Counted from the first letter of the stretch, positions 1 to 7,126 are shown. The stretch is DNA of 8,974 nt from Holophaga sp. (GCA_030691225.1 JAUYES010000321.1:1-8974); one strand, 5' to 3'. Made by a program: numbers and translations. Notes: generated from the sequence alone by a model not told the origin.

Positions 1-49
1 TTGGCGCCGACTGGGGGCGGGGCCGGGAACGCTGGCCGCTCACCCGCCT

Positions 50-472
50 ATGCGCATGGCGCGCCTTCAGTCCGGTAAAGATTCCCCGCCACGATCCCTG
101 TCATCGCTCACAGAATTGGCCTGGGAAAACGTTCCCGAAACAACGGATGCTTGGCCTCCCTACGACGCCGCCTGGGCCTGGAAGGCCGAGGATGCCGCCC
201 TGACTCCCTGGGATCTACGCTGGGGCAAGGGCATCGAGGGTTTTCCAAAAGAGCATCACCGCCAGGATTTGATTTCGGCCTATCGCTCCGAGTGGCTAAC
301 GGCCTCGAACCTCCGCGCCTCAGTCAGAGGTTGGCTGCCAGAAGGCCCGGATATCGCACTTCGGGAAACCTCGGAGGTAGCCTGGGTATGGGTTGGAGAC
401 CGGGTATTGATGGTGCGATTGCATCCTTCCGAACGGCTGCGAAAGATCCGGGCCCTTTTGAAATCACGATGA
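50..472 (+). CDS. Tryptophan-rich hypothetical protein, start uncertain
   Basis: I do not recognise this protein and assign no function. From the ATG at 50 it has 140 residues, about ten of them tryptophan, in pairs such as AWAW and VWVGD. It ends in a basic, leucine/arginine-rich helix-like tail (ERLRKIRALLKSR). No signal peptide or membrane segment is visible, so it is probably cytoplasmic. The start is doubtful: neither the ATG at 50 nor the one at 56 has a Shine-Dalgarno sequence, and the frame stays open back to base 2. The gene may therefore begin outside the window, or be translationally coupled to an upstream gene that could end at 76-78 in another frame. It is separated from the next gene by 92 bases without a clear terminator. 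The amino-acid composition and the lack of stops make it the best reading of this stretch; overlapping frames look like shadows. Confidence 0.6.
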   Translation: MRMARLQSGKDSPPRSLSSLTELAWENVPETTDAWPPYDAAWAWKAEDAALTPWDLRWGKGIEGFPKEHHRQDLISAYRSEWLTASNLRASVRGWLPEGPDIALRETSEVAWVWVGDRVLMVRLHPSERLRKIRALLKSR

Positions 473-564
473 AGCAGCACTCCATTCCGCATTTCCGTAC
501 GCAATCTCCTCTTTTTCTGATAGCTTAGGCCCAGTAATCTCACTCACGGTTTCCCGAGGTTCCC

Positions 565-2040
565 ATGCCCCGTCTTCTCCTCGTGGACGACAATTCAAGC
601 ATCCATAAGATCGCCGAATCACTCCTGATGCCCACGGATATAGACCTCGTGTGCGTGGAGAGTGCTAAGGATGCCTTGAATCTCGTAGCCCAAGGCGAGC
701 GCTTCGATGTCGCGCTCCTCGATACCGCCATGCCAGGCATGGACGGATGGACCCTGCTCAAGCAGCTCCGCATGCACCCTGCCACCGCGAGCATTCCCAT
801 CGCCATGATGGCCGGCGTGCTCGACACCATCGACCCCAGCCAAATTGACCATCCCGCCATCCAAGGTTTTCTCAAAAAGCCGGTCGAGCTAAGGGATCTG
901 GGACAGCGCATTCATGCCCTCTTACTAATGCAAGTTGCCGCTGTTGAGCCCGCAGCCCAGGATTTTTCGCCATTCTCCACCATGCCAGCTGTGAAGCTTT
1001 CCGAACTCGGAAAACCCCACCCAGAAGAAAGGCCTGAAGCCCTCGATCTTGACGTCTTGGTTTTGGAAGAATCCGATCTTTGGCCTGAACCCCCAGCAGT
1101 GATCGGCACCCGCACCGAGGATCTCTCTCCGTTCAGCGAAATTCCGCCCGAAGTGCAACTCGACATCGAGGACTTCGATCTCGATAGTCTGCGAACTCTG
1201 ACCTCCGGCGCCGCCACTCCAGCCCCTGAATTACCCGTGCTCCAGCCTGAAGTCATTCCTACTGGGCCCTCCTTTGATTTACTTGAGCCGGAACCCGCCG
1301 CTCCGACCGAGGATGATCAACCTATCAATCAAGAACTCCCCGATCTCGGCCCCGAAAGCGAACCCACCTTCGATCCCTCAAGCTTTGATGGTTTTGACGC
1401 TCTAGAAGATGATAATTCCATCGCCTCGGCAGCCCCTGCCTCCGAGATCATTGATGTTGACCCCGATTTCCTTTCGGATCTCGGCGAGGTTTCCAACGGG
1501 TCGGATCTGATTGTCGTGGACTGGTCCCAGCCTGCCTCAACAACCCCCCTGCCTGCCCCAGCAGACCCAATGATTGAAGGGCCTGGTATTGCCGATGAAG
1601 TCGAGGTCAAGGTCGAGGTTGGGGACGAGATCCTTTTCGAATCACCCTTGGACTCTCCCAGCCAGGAAATCACCAAAAACTTGGAAGACCCATTTGATAT
1701 TGATGCCGATGAGGGCATCACGAACCCCGGCCTTGTCGAAGCTTTTGTTGCGCCCGCCATCCCTGAACCGGAGCCGGTGACTCCTTCGGTCCCCGAGACC
1801 GCCCCGGAACCTCCCGTCGCCCCGCTAGTTCCAGCAGTTGCCTCCACGCCTGCCTCAAACCTGGTCCCCACTAGCGTTCCTTCGCCAGAGACCGAGGCTA
1901 TCCTGCAAGCAATCCTGGCCAACCCTGCCCTCATGGATCTGCTCACCAAGGCCGTGGTGGCCAAGCTTGGCGACCAGGCCCTTAAAGAGATCGCCTGGGA
2001 AGTCATGCCCGAACTGGCCGAGCGCCTTAACCGCCACTGA
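565..2040 (+). CDS. Response regulator: receiver domain, long acidic Pro-rich tail, conserved C-terminal helix
   Basis: Residues 1-122 form a CheY-like receiver that would accept phosphate from a histidine kinase. The acidic pair is D8/D9, the phosphoacceptor is D53 in LLDTAMPGMDG, and the conserved lysine is K105 in FLKKPVE. The switch Thr/Ser expected after beta-4 is replaced by A83 (IPIAMMAG), so output signalling may be atypical. Residues about 123-440 are rich in Asp, Glu, Pro, Ala and Ser and look disordered. They contain two copies of a D-x-S-P-F-S-x-[MI]-P motif (133-141 and 186-194). Residues 442-491 look folded and helical and include LKEIAWEVMPELAERL, a tail I recall from response regulators of delta-proteobacterial and acidobacterial type. 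There is no DNA-binding or enzymatic output domain, so protein-protein output or localisation is likely. GAGG at 556-559, five bases from the ATG, supports the start. The next gene follows after 24 bases, so the two are probably co-transcribed. Confidence 0.93.
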   Translation: MPRLLLVDDNSSIHKIAESLLMPTDIDLVCVESAKDALNLVAQGERFDVALLDTAMPGMDGWTLLKQLRMHPATASIPIAMMAGVLDTIDPSQIDHPAIQGFLKKPVELRDLGQRIHALLLMQVAAVEPAAQDFSPFSTMPAVKLSELGKPHPEERPEALDLDVLVLEESDLWPEPPAVIGTRTEDLSPFSEIPPEVQLDIEDFDLDSLRTLTSGAATPAPELPVLQPEVIPTGPSFDLLEPEPAAPTEDDQPINQELPDLGPESEPTFDPSSFDGFDALEDDNSIASAAPASEIIDVDPDFLSDLGEVSNGSDLIVVDWSQPASTTPLPAPADPMIEGPGIADEVEVKVEVGDEILFESPLDSPSQEITKNLEDPFDIDADEGITNPGLVEAFVAPAIPEPEPVTPSVPETAPEPPVAPLVPAVASTPASNLVPTSVPSPETEAILQAILANPALMDLLTKAVVAKLGDQALKEIAWEVMPELAERLNRH

Positions 2041-2064
2041 TATTAGAAGATTGGAAACCCAAGG

Positions 2065-2712
2065 ATGATCACCGGCTACAACACGGATGTCCGTCACGGC
2101 AACCGGGTCTTCCATGTCCAGACTGAAGATAAAGGTCTGACGAACCCCAAAATCGAAACCCTGATCTACGTGGGCGGGGAGATCCTCGATAGTTACCGAT
2201 CCTCGTACGAGGATCTGCTCAACACCGGCCAGATCCCTGATTCAACCATCCAGAGTCGGATGGATGATCAACATAAAACTGTTATTCGGGATATCAAGAA
2301 CGGGAAATACGATGCCACGCCCCCCGAAGGCGAACTGGCCGAAAAACAGGTTTTTAGTGATCGCCCCCTGGACCAAGCCATCCTGGAATACCTTCAACAT
2401 GAGGGCGAGGTCGATACCTTAGAACTAGTCATCGACGAACAAATGACGCCGACCTTTGGCACCCGGTTCCCAGTGACCCTGAAGGCCCGGTTGTGCATCA
2501 GCCAGAACCCCGTACCCGGGGCCGATATCACCATCCGCCTAGTGTCCAGCCTCAAAAAGGCCACCCTCCTACTCTCCGGAAAAACCAATACCGAAGGCAT
2601 TTTCCAGGGCGAAGTCGACGTCCCCCCCAGCCAACCCGGCCACTGCGCCATGCTCATTGGGTGTAGCTCGGATTCGGGGAGCGATGAAATGAGAGTGGTG
2701 ATTGGGGCTTGA
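2065..2712 (+). CDS. Conserved uncharacterised protein (NTDV...HVQTED family) with C-terminal beta-sandwich-like region
   Basis: This 215-residue protein has no known function. Its N-terminus (residues 4-24, GYNTDV then VFHVQTEDKG), the following IYVGGEILDSYRSSYEDLL block (34-52) and QH at 69-70 match a family I recall as hypothetical in Acidobacteriota and delta-proteobacterial genomes. Residues about 125-215 are beta-rich and contain GKTNTEGIFQGEV (162-174), a pattern like Ig-like or carboxypeptidase-regulatory folds. There is no signal peptide, so it should be cytoplasmic, which is unusual for such a fold. The usual Shine-Dalgarno spacing is missing: AAGG abuts the ATG, and only GGAA at 2053-2056 lies upstream at a usable distance. 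Translation may therefore depend on coupling with the response regulator ending 24 bases earlier. The start is kept because the family motif begins immediately after it. Operon context suggests a role linked to the regulator's signalling, which is inference. Confidence 0.88.
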   Translation: MITGYNTDVRHGNRVFHVQTEDKGLTNPKIETLIYVGGEILDSYRSSYEDLLNTGQIPDSTIQSRMDDQHKTVIRDIKNGKYDATPPEGELAEKQVFSDRPLDQAILEYLQHEGEVDTLELVIDEQMTPTFGTRFPVTLKARLCISQNPVPGADITIRLVSSLKKATLLLSGKTNTEGIFQGEVDVPPSQPGHCAMLIGCSSDSGSDEMRVVIGA

Positions 2713-2771
2713 CAGGTGATGGAACCCAGTGTCGGCAATCAATCAAAAGTTTCTTTTTTTCAATTATTATT

Positions 2772-2799
2772 TTGCAATTTCGGCTTGTGTTGCAATACT
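2772..2799 (+). promoter_or_regulatory. Candidate sigma70-type promoter of the receptor gene
   Basis: TTGCAA at 2772-2777 and AATACT at 2794-2799 are separated by 16 bases, and each matches the -35 and -10 consensus at four of six positions. They follow an AT-rich tract with a run of T at 2754-2760, which could act as an UP-like element. This would give the receptor mRNA a leader of roughly 60 bases. The site is the best candidate in the 154-base gap, but consensus matching alone is weak, and the promoter consensus of this organism is not known from the window. Confidence 0.35.
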
Positions 2800-2816
2800 G
2801 TGACGCTCAGCCAGCA

Positions 2817-2860
2817 GGTTTGAGAACCCCTGGGGGCCTTGTCCCCCTAAACTACGGAGG
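2817..2860 (+). promoter_or_regulatory. Receptor mRNA leader: two small hairpins followed by Shine-Dalgarno GGAGG
   Basis: Two potential hairpins precede the receptor start. One is GGTT/AACC at 2817-2828 with a 4-base loop. The second is GGGGG/CCCCC at 2832-2847 with a 6-base loop. GGAGG at 2856-2860 lies six bases from the ATG at 2867, an ideal spacing that fixes the start. No conserved riboswitch class is recognisable. The hairpins may stabilise the leader or modulate initiation, but this is only inferred. Confidence 0.4.
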
Positions 2861-2866
2861 TTATAC

Positions 2867-5743
2867 ATGAGTCGAAGTATCTTTGGTGTCGGCCGAATCT
2901 CGGCTCTCCTCGCAGTCGGAGCCACCGTCCTTGTCGCACAGGGAACCCAGGTAGCTCACGTCTCGGGCGAAGTCCAGGGAAAAGACGGATCGGCCGTCGC
3001 TGGCGTACTAGTGCGCCTCACATCCCCTTCACTCCAGGGCAGCCGCACCACAACTAGCGATGAAAAGGGTCGTTTCCAGGTTCGCTTGCTCCCCCCTGGC
3101 GTCTATACGATCTCCTTGACTAAGGACGGCATGCAGGCCGTCAAAGCCACGACTACGATCGGAATCGGCCAGACCTTCGAGCCTCGCTACCAGATGTCCC
3201 CAATCGGCGGCGCTGTAGTTGAAGTGCTTGCCACCGCTGGTGAAATGGACAAAACCGACACCAAAACGGCCACCAACTACGTTTTGGACAAGGTTGATAC
3301 TCTCCCCACCATCAACCGTTCGCTCGACACCGTTGCTCTTCTGACTGCCGGCGCAACTGCGGGCGTGGGTGGTCGCACCCAGATCCGTGGTGCCATGACT
3401 AGCGGTAACCTCTACCTGCTCGACGGCCAGAACATCACGGACAATGCTTACAACACCCGTGGCGTCCAGCTAATTGATGATGCCATCGAAGAAATCCAGA
3501 TCATCACCGGAGCCATCTCGGCCGAATATGGCGATGTGGACGGTGGCGTGCTCAACGCCATCACGCGTTCAGGTGGTAATCAGTTTGCCGGCCAGGTGCG
3601 CTGGGAACTCGGCAACCCTCAGTGGCGATCCTATCAGCCCTTCCAGACCATTGGCTCACTGAGCAACAAGCTGAGTGAAGAAAAGACCACAAGCCTGAAC
3701 GGCTATATCCTCAAGGATCGCCTCTGGTTTGCTGCCAGCTATTTCCAAACAGATCAGAACGGCGTTGGCACCATCGGCGGTAACCTCGCAACGGTAGGCG
3801 GAGTCAATGGCCCTGGTGGCTACAACACCTCTTATGACACGTCTGTAAAAGAAATTCGTCGCAGCATTAAGTTGACCTATGCCCTCAACCAGGACCACAC
3901 CCTGGTTGCATCCTACAACAATGCCCAGAACTCCCAGGGCAACCGCAACTATTCTGCTGGTGAAGTCCGGGCCCTCGTGCCACAGACCAACACTTCAGAA
4001 TTCATGAACTTGCAGTGGCGTGCTGTTTGGTCGAACTCCCTTACCTCCGAAGTGAAAATCGGCAGCAAGAAGCAGAGGCTCTCCGCCGGCGCTGATCCCG
4101 CAGGTGGTAGCCCCCTTTACAACTACCAGAACGGCCTGTTCTACGGCAACGGCATCTTCAACAGCACCGACGGCGGCGATAACCGCAACAATGACACCGT
4201 CAACGCCAAGGTCAGCTACTTCCTAGATGCCATGGGGTCCCATCAGATTGATGCCGGATTCGATTATTACAAAGGCACGTCCAAGGCTCGCAACGAACAA
4301 TCGGCGACCGGCTATATCTTCGGGGTGGGTAATGTCGATCTCGTCGCACGCACAGCTGTGCCTTATGACGTTTGGGTCTTCTCGAGCACTGAGGGTTCCG
4401 CGATAAATTACTCCAACGCCCTGTTTGTCAACGACAAATGGTCCGTGAATAGGAATTTGACCCTGAACATTGGTCTTCGCTTCGACAAGTTCTCCTCTGA
4501 GAATGAAGCCGGTGGCACGACGGCCTCTGCGACGGGCCTCTCGCCGCGCCTGGGCATGAAATATGACCTCATGGGCGATGCCAAGTACGTCTTTGGTGCC
4601 TCCTACAGCCGGTACAATGCCAAGGCCGCTACTGGCGTCTTGAATTCTGTCACCGGGCAGGGCAATCCCACCGAGATCGATTACAACTGGCAGGGTGCAG
4701 GCGGTCCGCAGTCTTTTGCGACCATCACCAACATCGCGAACATCCCCACCAATTATGACTTGACGACGATTGCTTACTACAGCAACCCAACTGTCAACGT
4801 AAAGCTGGCTGACAATCTCAAGGCACCTCATGTCACCGAGATCCAGGGCAGCTTCCAGTATTCCTTCAACACTCCCGCCATCGGCAATGGATCACTCAAG
4901 CTGACCGGTGTTATGAAGAAGTGGTCCGATCTCCTCGACTACCGCCAGGGCAATGATGGCCAGGTGGCTCTCGTAGGTGGCGGATCTGCTTACTACCGCG
5001 TGTGGGAGAACAGCGATCTTGCCAAGCGCGAGTATAAGGGCCTCGAGCTTGAAGCCACTCTCAGCAATGGCCCCTGGTTCTTCGGTGGCAATATCACCTG
5101 GAGCGAACTGAGGGGCAACTATGAGGGTGAGGGTGGCAACACCCCCAGCCGTGGTGAGGGCCTAAAGAGCTTCACCGTGCAGAACGGTGTCAACATGTAT
5201 GACATCAGCACCATTAACGCCCCCTACGGCTATCTGAGCGGCCATGTGCCCATCCGGTCGCGCGTAACCGCCAGCTACATCAGCAATAACTCCCTTGGCC
5301 GCACGACCTGGGGTCTCATTTACCGGTTCGATGCGGGTGGCCGTTATAGCCAAGCCCGCACGGTCACCCGTGCCCAGGTCAATCCTGGCCTCTCCGGCTC
5401 TTGGGGCCAGACCGGAACCCAATACCTAGGCGAACGCGGTGGCGCTGGCACCTTCCAGGGCCTTACCTTTATCGATCTGGCGATGACCCACGATTTCCCC
5501 CTCTTCAAGGCCTACGACAAGTCCGTTTCTGGGTTTGTAAAGGTGGTCATCACCAACTTCTTTAACCATCAGCAGATCTACTCCTGGGGCACCGGGTACA
5601 ACGCAGCGACCGGCGCCACCACAACTGCAACCACTGGCTTGAATAGCCCCTGGGTCAGGGCTTCAACCTATGGATCAACCACCAGCAATACCCAGATGGC
5701 AGCTGCTCGAAATATTGTTATTTCGACTGGTTTCAAGTTCTAG
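2867..5743 (+). CDS. TonB-dependent outer-membrane receptor with N-terminal carboxypeptidase-regulatory-like domain (Oar-like)
   Basis: The 958-residue protein is an outer-membrane beta-barrel transporter powered by TonB/ExbBD; its substrate cannot be told from sequence. Residues 1 to about 25 are a signal peptide with a hydrophobic core (ISALLAVGATVLVAQ). Residues about 30-113 form a carboxypeptidase-regulatory-like domain, with LPPGVYTISLTKDGM at 75-89. The plug domain follows at about 115-242, including LDGQNI (185-190) and AEYGDVDGGVLNAITRSGG (219-237), a hallmark of this receptor class. The rest is barrel: alternating aromatic strands with Gly/Asn-rich loops. The last residue is Phe (GFKF), as expected for BAM-assembled barrels. 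The length is slightly below the roughly 1000-1100 residues common in this class, with no sign of truncation. It is a single transcription unit with its own leader and a strong downstream terminator. Acidobacteriota often carry many such paralogues for glycan or peptide uptake; that is family knowledge, not shown here. Confidence 0.96.
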   Translation: MSRSIFGVGRISALLAVGATVLVAQGTQVAHVSGEVQGKDGSAVAGVLVRLTSPSLQGSRTTTSDEKGRFQVRLLPPGVYTISLTKDGMQAVKATTTIGIGQTFEPRYQMSPIGGAVVEVLATAGEMDKTDTKTATNYVLDKVDTLPTINRSLDTVALLTAGATAGVGGRTQIRGAMTSGNLYLLDGQNITDNAYNTRGVQLIDDAIEEIQIITGAISAEYGDVDGGVLNAITRSGGNQFAGQVRWELGNPQWRSYQPFQTIGSLSNKLSEEKTTSLNGYILKDRLWFAASYFQTDQNGVGTIGGNLATVGGVNGPGGYNTSYDTSVKEIRRSIKLTYALNQDHTLVASYNNAQNSQGNRNYSAGEVRALVPQTNTSEFMNLQWRAVWSNSLTSEVKIGSKKQRLSAGADPAGGSPLYNYQNGLFYGNGIFNSTDGGDNRNNDTVNAKVSYFLDAMGSHQIDAGFDYYKGTSKARNEQSATGYIFGVGNVDLVARTAVPYDVWVFSSTEGSAINYSNALFVNDKWSVNRNLTLNIGLRFDKFSSENEAGGTTASATGLSPRLGMKYDLMGDAKYVFGASYSRYNAKAATGVLNSVTGQGNPTEIDYNWQGAGGPQSFATITNIANIPTNYDLTTIAYYSNPTVNVKLADNLKAPHVTEIQGSFQYSFNTPAIGNGSLKLTGVMKKWSDLLDYRQGNDGQVALVGGGSAYYRVWENSDLAKREYKGLELEATLSNGPWFFGGNITWSELRGNYEGEGGNTPSRGEGLKSFTVQNGVNMYDISTINAPYGYLSGHVPIRSRVTASYISNNSLGRTTWGLIYRFDAGGRYSQARTVTRAQVNPGLSGSWGQTGTQYLGERGGAGTFQGLTFIDLAMTHDFPLFKAYDKSVSGFVKVVITNFFNHQQIYSWGTGYNAATGATTTATTGLNSPWVRASTYGSTTSNTQMAAARNIVISTGFKF

Positions 5744-5756
5744 TTTTTACAAACCT

Positions 5757-5794
5757 ACGAAAAAAGCGCCCGGCATGCCGGGCGCTTTTTTCGT
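5757..5794 (+). terminator. Perfect palindromic rho-independent terminator
   Basis: A 38-base perfect inverted repeat starts 14 bases after the receptor stop. Its GC core is AGCGCCCGGCATGCCGGGCG, closed by a final C, and it is flanked by six A on the left and six T on the right. The transcript would form a very stable hairpin with a U tract. The A run on the other side makes it symmetrical, so it could also terminate transcription arriving from the opposite strand. It isolates the receptor gene from the VWFA-like gene that follows. Confidence 0.93.
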
Positions 5795-5796
5795 GC

Positions 5797-5802
5797 TTGA
5801 CA
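5797..5802 (+). promoter_or_regulatory. Consensus -35 hexamer TTGACA without a convincing -10
   Basis: A perfect TTGACA lies three bases after the terminator and 86 bases before the next start codon. At 16-18 bases downstream the sequence (around 5819-5826) is a poor -10 match. AAGATA at 5823-5828 would need a 20-base spacer. The gene that follows must have its own promoter after so strong a terminator, and this is the best landmark, but the call is weak. Confidence 0.25.
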
Positions 5803-5888
5803 CCAAAAACCAAATTACAACCAAGATAGCCATGTGTCGAAATGCGAAAATCGGGCTAACCTAATCGAAGAAAACAATGGAGTCTGAG

Positions 5889-7067
5889 ATGATTTTTTTG
5901 AAAGCCTTATCCTACTCGACGACCCTATTGATCGGTCTAAGCGCTGCAACCGCAACCGCACAATCAACTATGCGAATTAAAGCACTTGCCCTCGGAGAAA
6001 AGGGAGTTGTCGAAGACATTAAGCCGAAAGACTGGAGTATTAAAATTGGAGGCAAAGTCACTTCAGTCGTTTCTCAACGTCTGCCAGCAGAGCTAGGGAA
6101 GGAAGGGCAAAAATGGGCGTTTGTGTTCCTCCCTGTTCGGGATCCAGAAACCCGCAAAATAGCTGTTCAGTCCGTTGCAACATTTATGTCTACCTTACCT
6201 GCGACAGATTCTGCTCTCATCGTCATTAGAAATTCGAATGGCTTAGATTGTCTGACTCCAGGTTTTACGACACGCCCTTCTCTGTGGAAAAATGCACTTG
6301 GCCGAGTAATCAAGGAACTCCCCTCTCGGCTCGACGGCAACCCTAGTCTCGCATTCACCCTTCCGACATCCCCTGAGATAGAGAAAGAAGAAGATATAGA
6401 GCCAATCCAGGCCTTTCTTCGAGAACTCTCTACAGAGAAAGTGGATCGCAGGGCTGACGATGTTACTTCAAAACTGACAAGTATTGTAGATTCCTACTCG
6501 ATTGAGAGTCTGGGAGGTTATGCCAAAACGATATCTCGCACACTCGAATCGATCGAACAAATGGCTGAAACCATTAGCAAAGTCCAAGGGGAAAAACATT
6601 TCATTGTTTTCAGCAAATGCGAGATAGATGATCTCTCCAATCCAGCATGGGGCCGCAAGGTCACTCAGATGTCAAGCGGCGGCCTTAAGGCGATGGAAAC
6701 TAATGAAGTAATGGCGAGTCGAGACGTCCTTAACAGCAAATTACAAACAGAAATGATGATCCGCGACGTAACCCTGGCCCGAATTTCCTTGAGTGCCAAA
6801 TTTGCACAACTTGGTCTGACACTTCATAGTGTGGGAAATCCTGGGGCGAGTTTTGCGGGTGCTTTTGGCGAGGCGGCGCAAGCCAGCGGTGGTTTTCAAT
6901 TCCGCTTTGATTCGAATTTCGTCACTCGCTTTTGTCAATTGCTACCCCTTTGGGCAACACGTTACGAATTAGAGGTCGCTCTACCTCCTGAACCAGGTTC
7001 CCCAATCAAAATAGTCGTGGAAACTTCCCGGAAAAAAGTCCAAACCTACGCCCCATCTGCACGATGA
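5889..7067 (+). CDS. Exported VWFA-related-like protein, no visible MIDAS motif
   Basis: From the ATG at 5889 the protein has 392 residues. This start is preferred over the in-frame ATG at 5877 because GGAG at 5879-5882 sits six bases before it, and because it gives a clean signal peptide (MIFLKALSYSTTLLIGLSAATATAQS). The mature N-terminus, with KPKDWSIKIGGKVTSVV, resembles the 'gl..eDF.v..dGk...i' opening of the acidobacterial VWFA-related family. The strand KWAFVFLPVRDPETRK lies where a vWA domain would carry D-x-S-x-S, but no DxSxS is present, so metal-dependent adhesion is doubtful. The middle (about residues 150-240) is charged and likely helical. Function is unknown; a periplasmic or surface binding role is possible. 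Its DNA is more AT-rich than its neighbours: 24 of 60 G+C at 6181-6240 and 27 of 60 at 6361-6420, against 40 of 60 at 7501-7560. The coding call is firm; the family call is tentative. Confidence 0.75.
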   Translation: MIFLKALSYSTTLLIGLSAATATAQSTMRIKALALGEKGVVEDIKPKDWSIKIGGKVTSVVSQRLPAELGKEGQKWAFVFLPVRDPETRKIAVQSVATFMSTLPATDSALIVIRNSNGLDCLTPGFTTRPSLWKNALGRVIKELPSRLDGNPSLAFTLPTSPEIEKEEDIEPIQAFLRELSTEKVDRRADDVTSKLTSIVDSYSIESLGGYAKTISRTLESIEQMAETISKVQGEKHFIVFSKCEIDDLSNPAWGRKVTQMSSGGLKAMETNEVMASRDVLNSKLQTEMMIRDVTLARISLSAKFAQLGLTLHSVGNPGASFAGAFGEAAQASGGFQFRFDSNFVTRFCQLLPLWATRYELEVALPPEPGSPIKIVVETSRKKVQTYAPSAR

Positions 7068-7126
7068 AGGATCGCCCAAGATCAGCAAAAGCCACACTTT
7101 AACCGGGTAGGATAGGAACGGGGTAA

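Noticed and set aside
1..43. Possible divergent minus-strand gene starting at a GTG (41-43)
   Set aside because: No Shine-Dalgarno is visible and only about 14 codons lie in the window, which is too little evidence.
1..78. Possible C-terminal end of an upstream plus-strand gene, frame 1, stop at 76-78
   Set aside because: Only 25 codons are visible and all three plus-strand frames are open here with similar base patterns, so the coding frame cannot be chosen from this window.
151..528. Overlapping open frame of 125 codons
   Set aside because: Arginine/glycine-rich composition typical of a shifted reading of the 50-472 gene; no start signal.
1600..1619. GTCGAGGT tandem repeat in the response regulator
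   Set aside because: Explained by the EVEVKVEV amino-acid pattern of the low-complexity tail; no sign of a larger repeat array.
1329..2006. Long minus-strand open frame of 225 codons within the response regulator gene
   Set aside because: Ser/Gly/Thr low-complexity antisense shadow of the acidic Pro-rich tail; the plus-strand receiver and C-terminal motifs are clearly the real product.
2740..2760. Intrinsic terminator for the response-regulator operon at the T run
   Set aside because: The T run is preceded only by a weak AAAAG/CTTTT pairing with a 3-base loop; no GC-rich stem is present.
2713..2866. Cobalamin or other riboswitch in the receptor leader
   Set aside because: The leader is only about 60 bases after the candidate promoter and shows no conserved B12-box or other aptamer core.
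4223..4831. Minus-strand open frame of 202 codons within the receptor gene
   Set aside because: Antisense shadow; the receptor's barrel reads through without break on the plus strand.
7068..7126. Terminator or promoter between the VWFA-like and asparaginase genes
   Set aside because: Only a 4-bp GATC/GATC pairing and a TAGGAT hexamer without a matching -35 were seen, below what supports a call.
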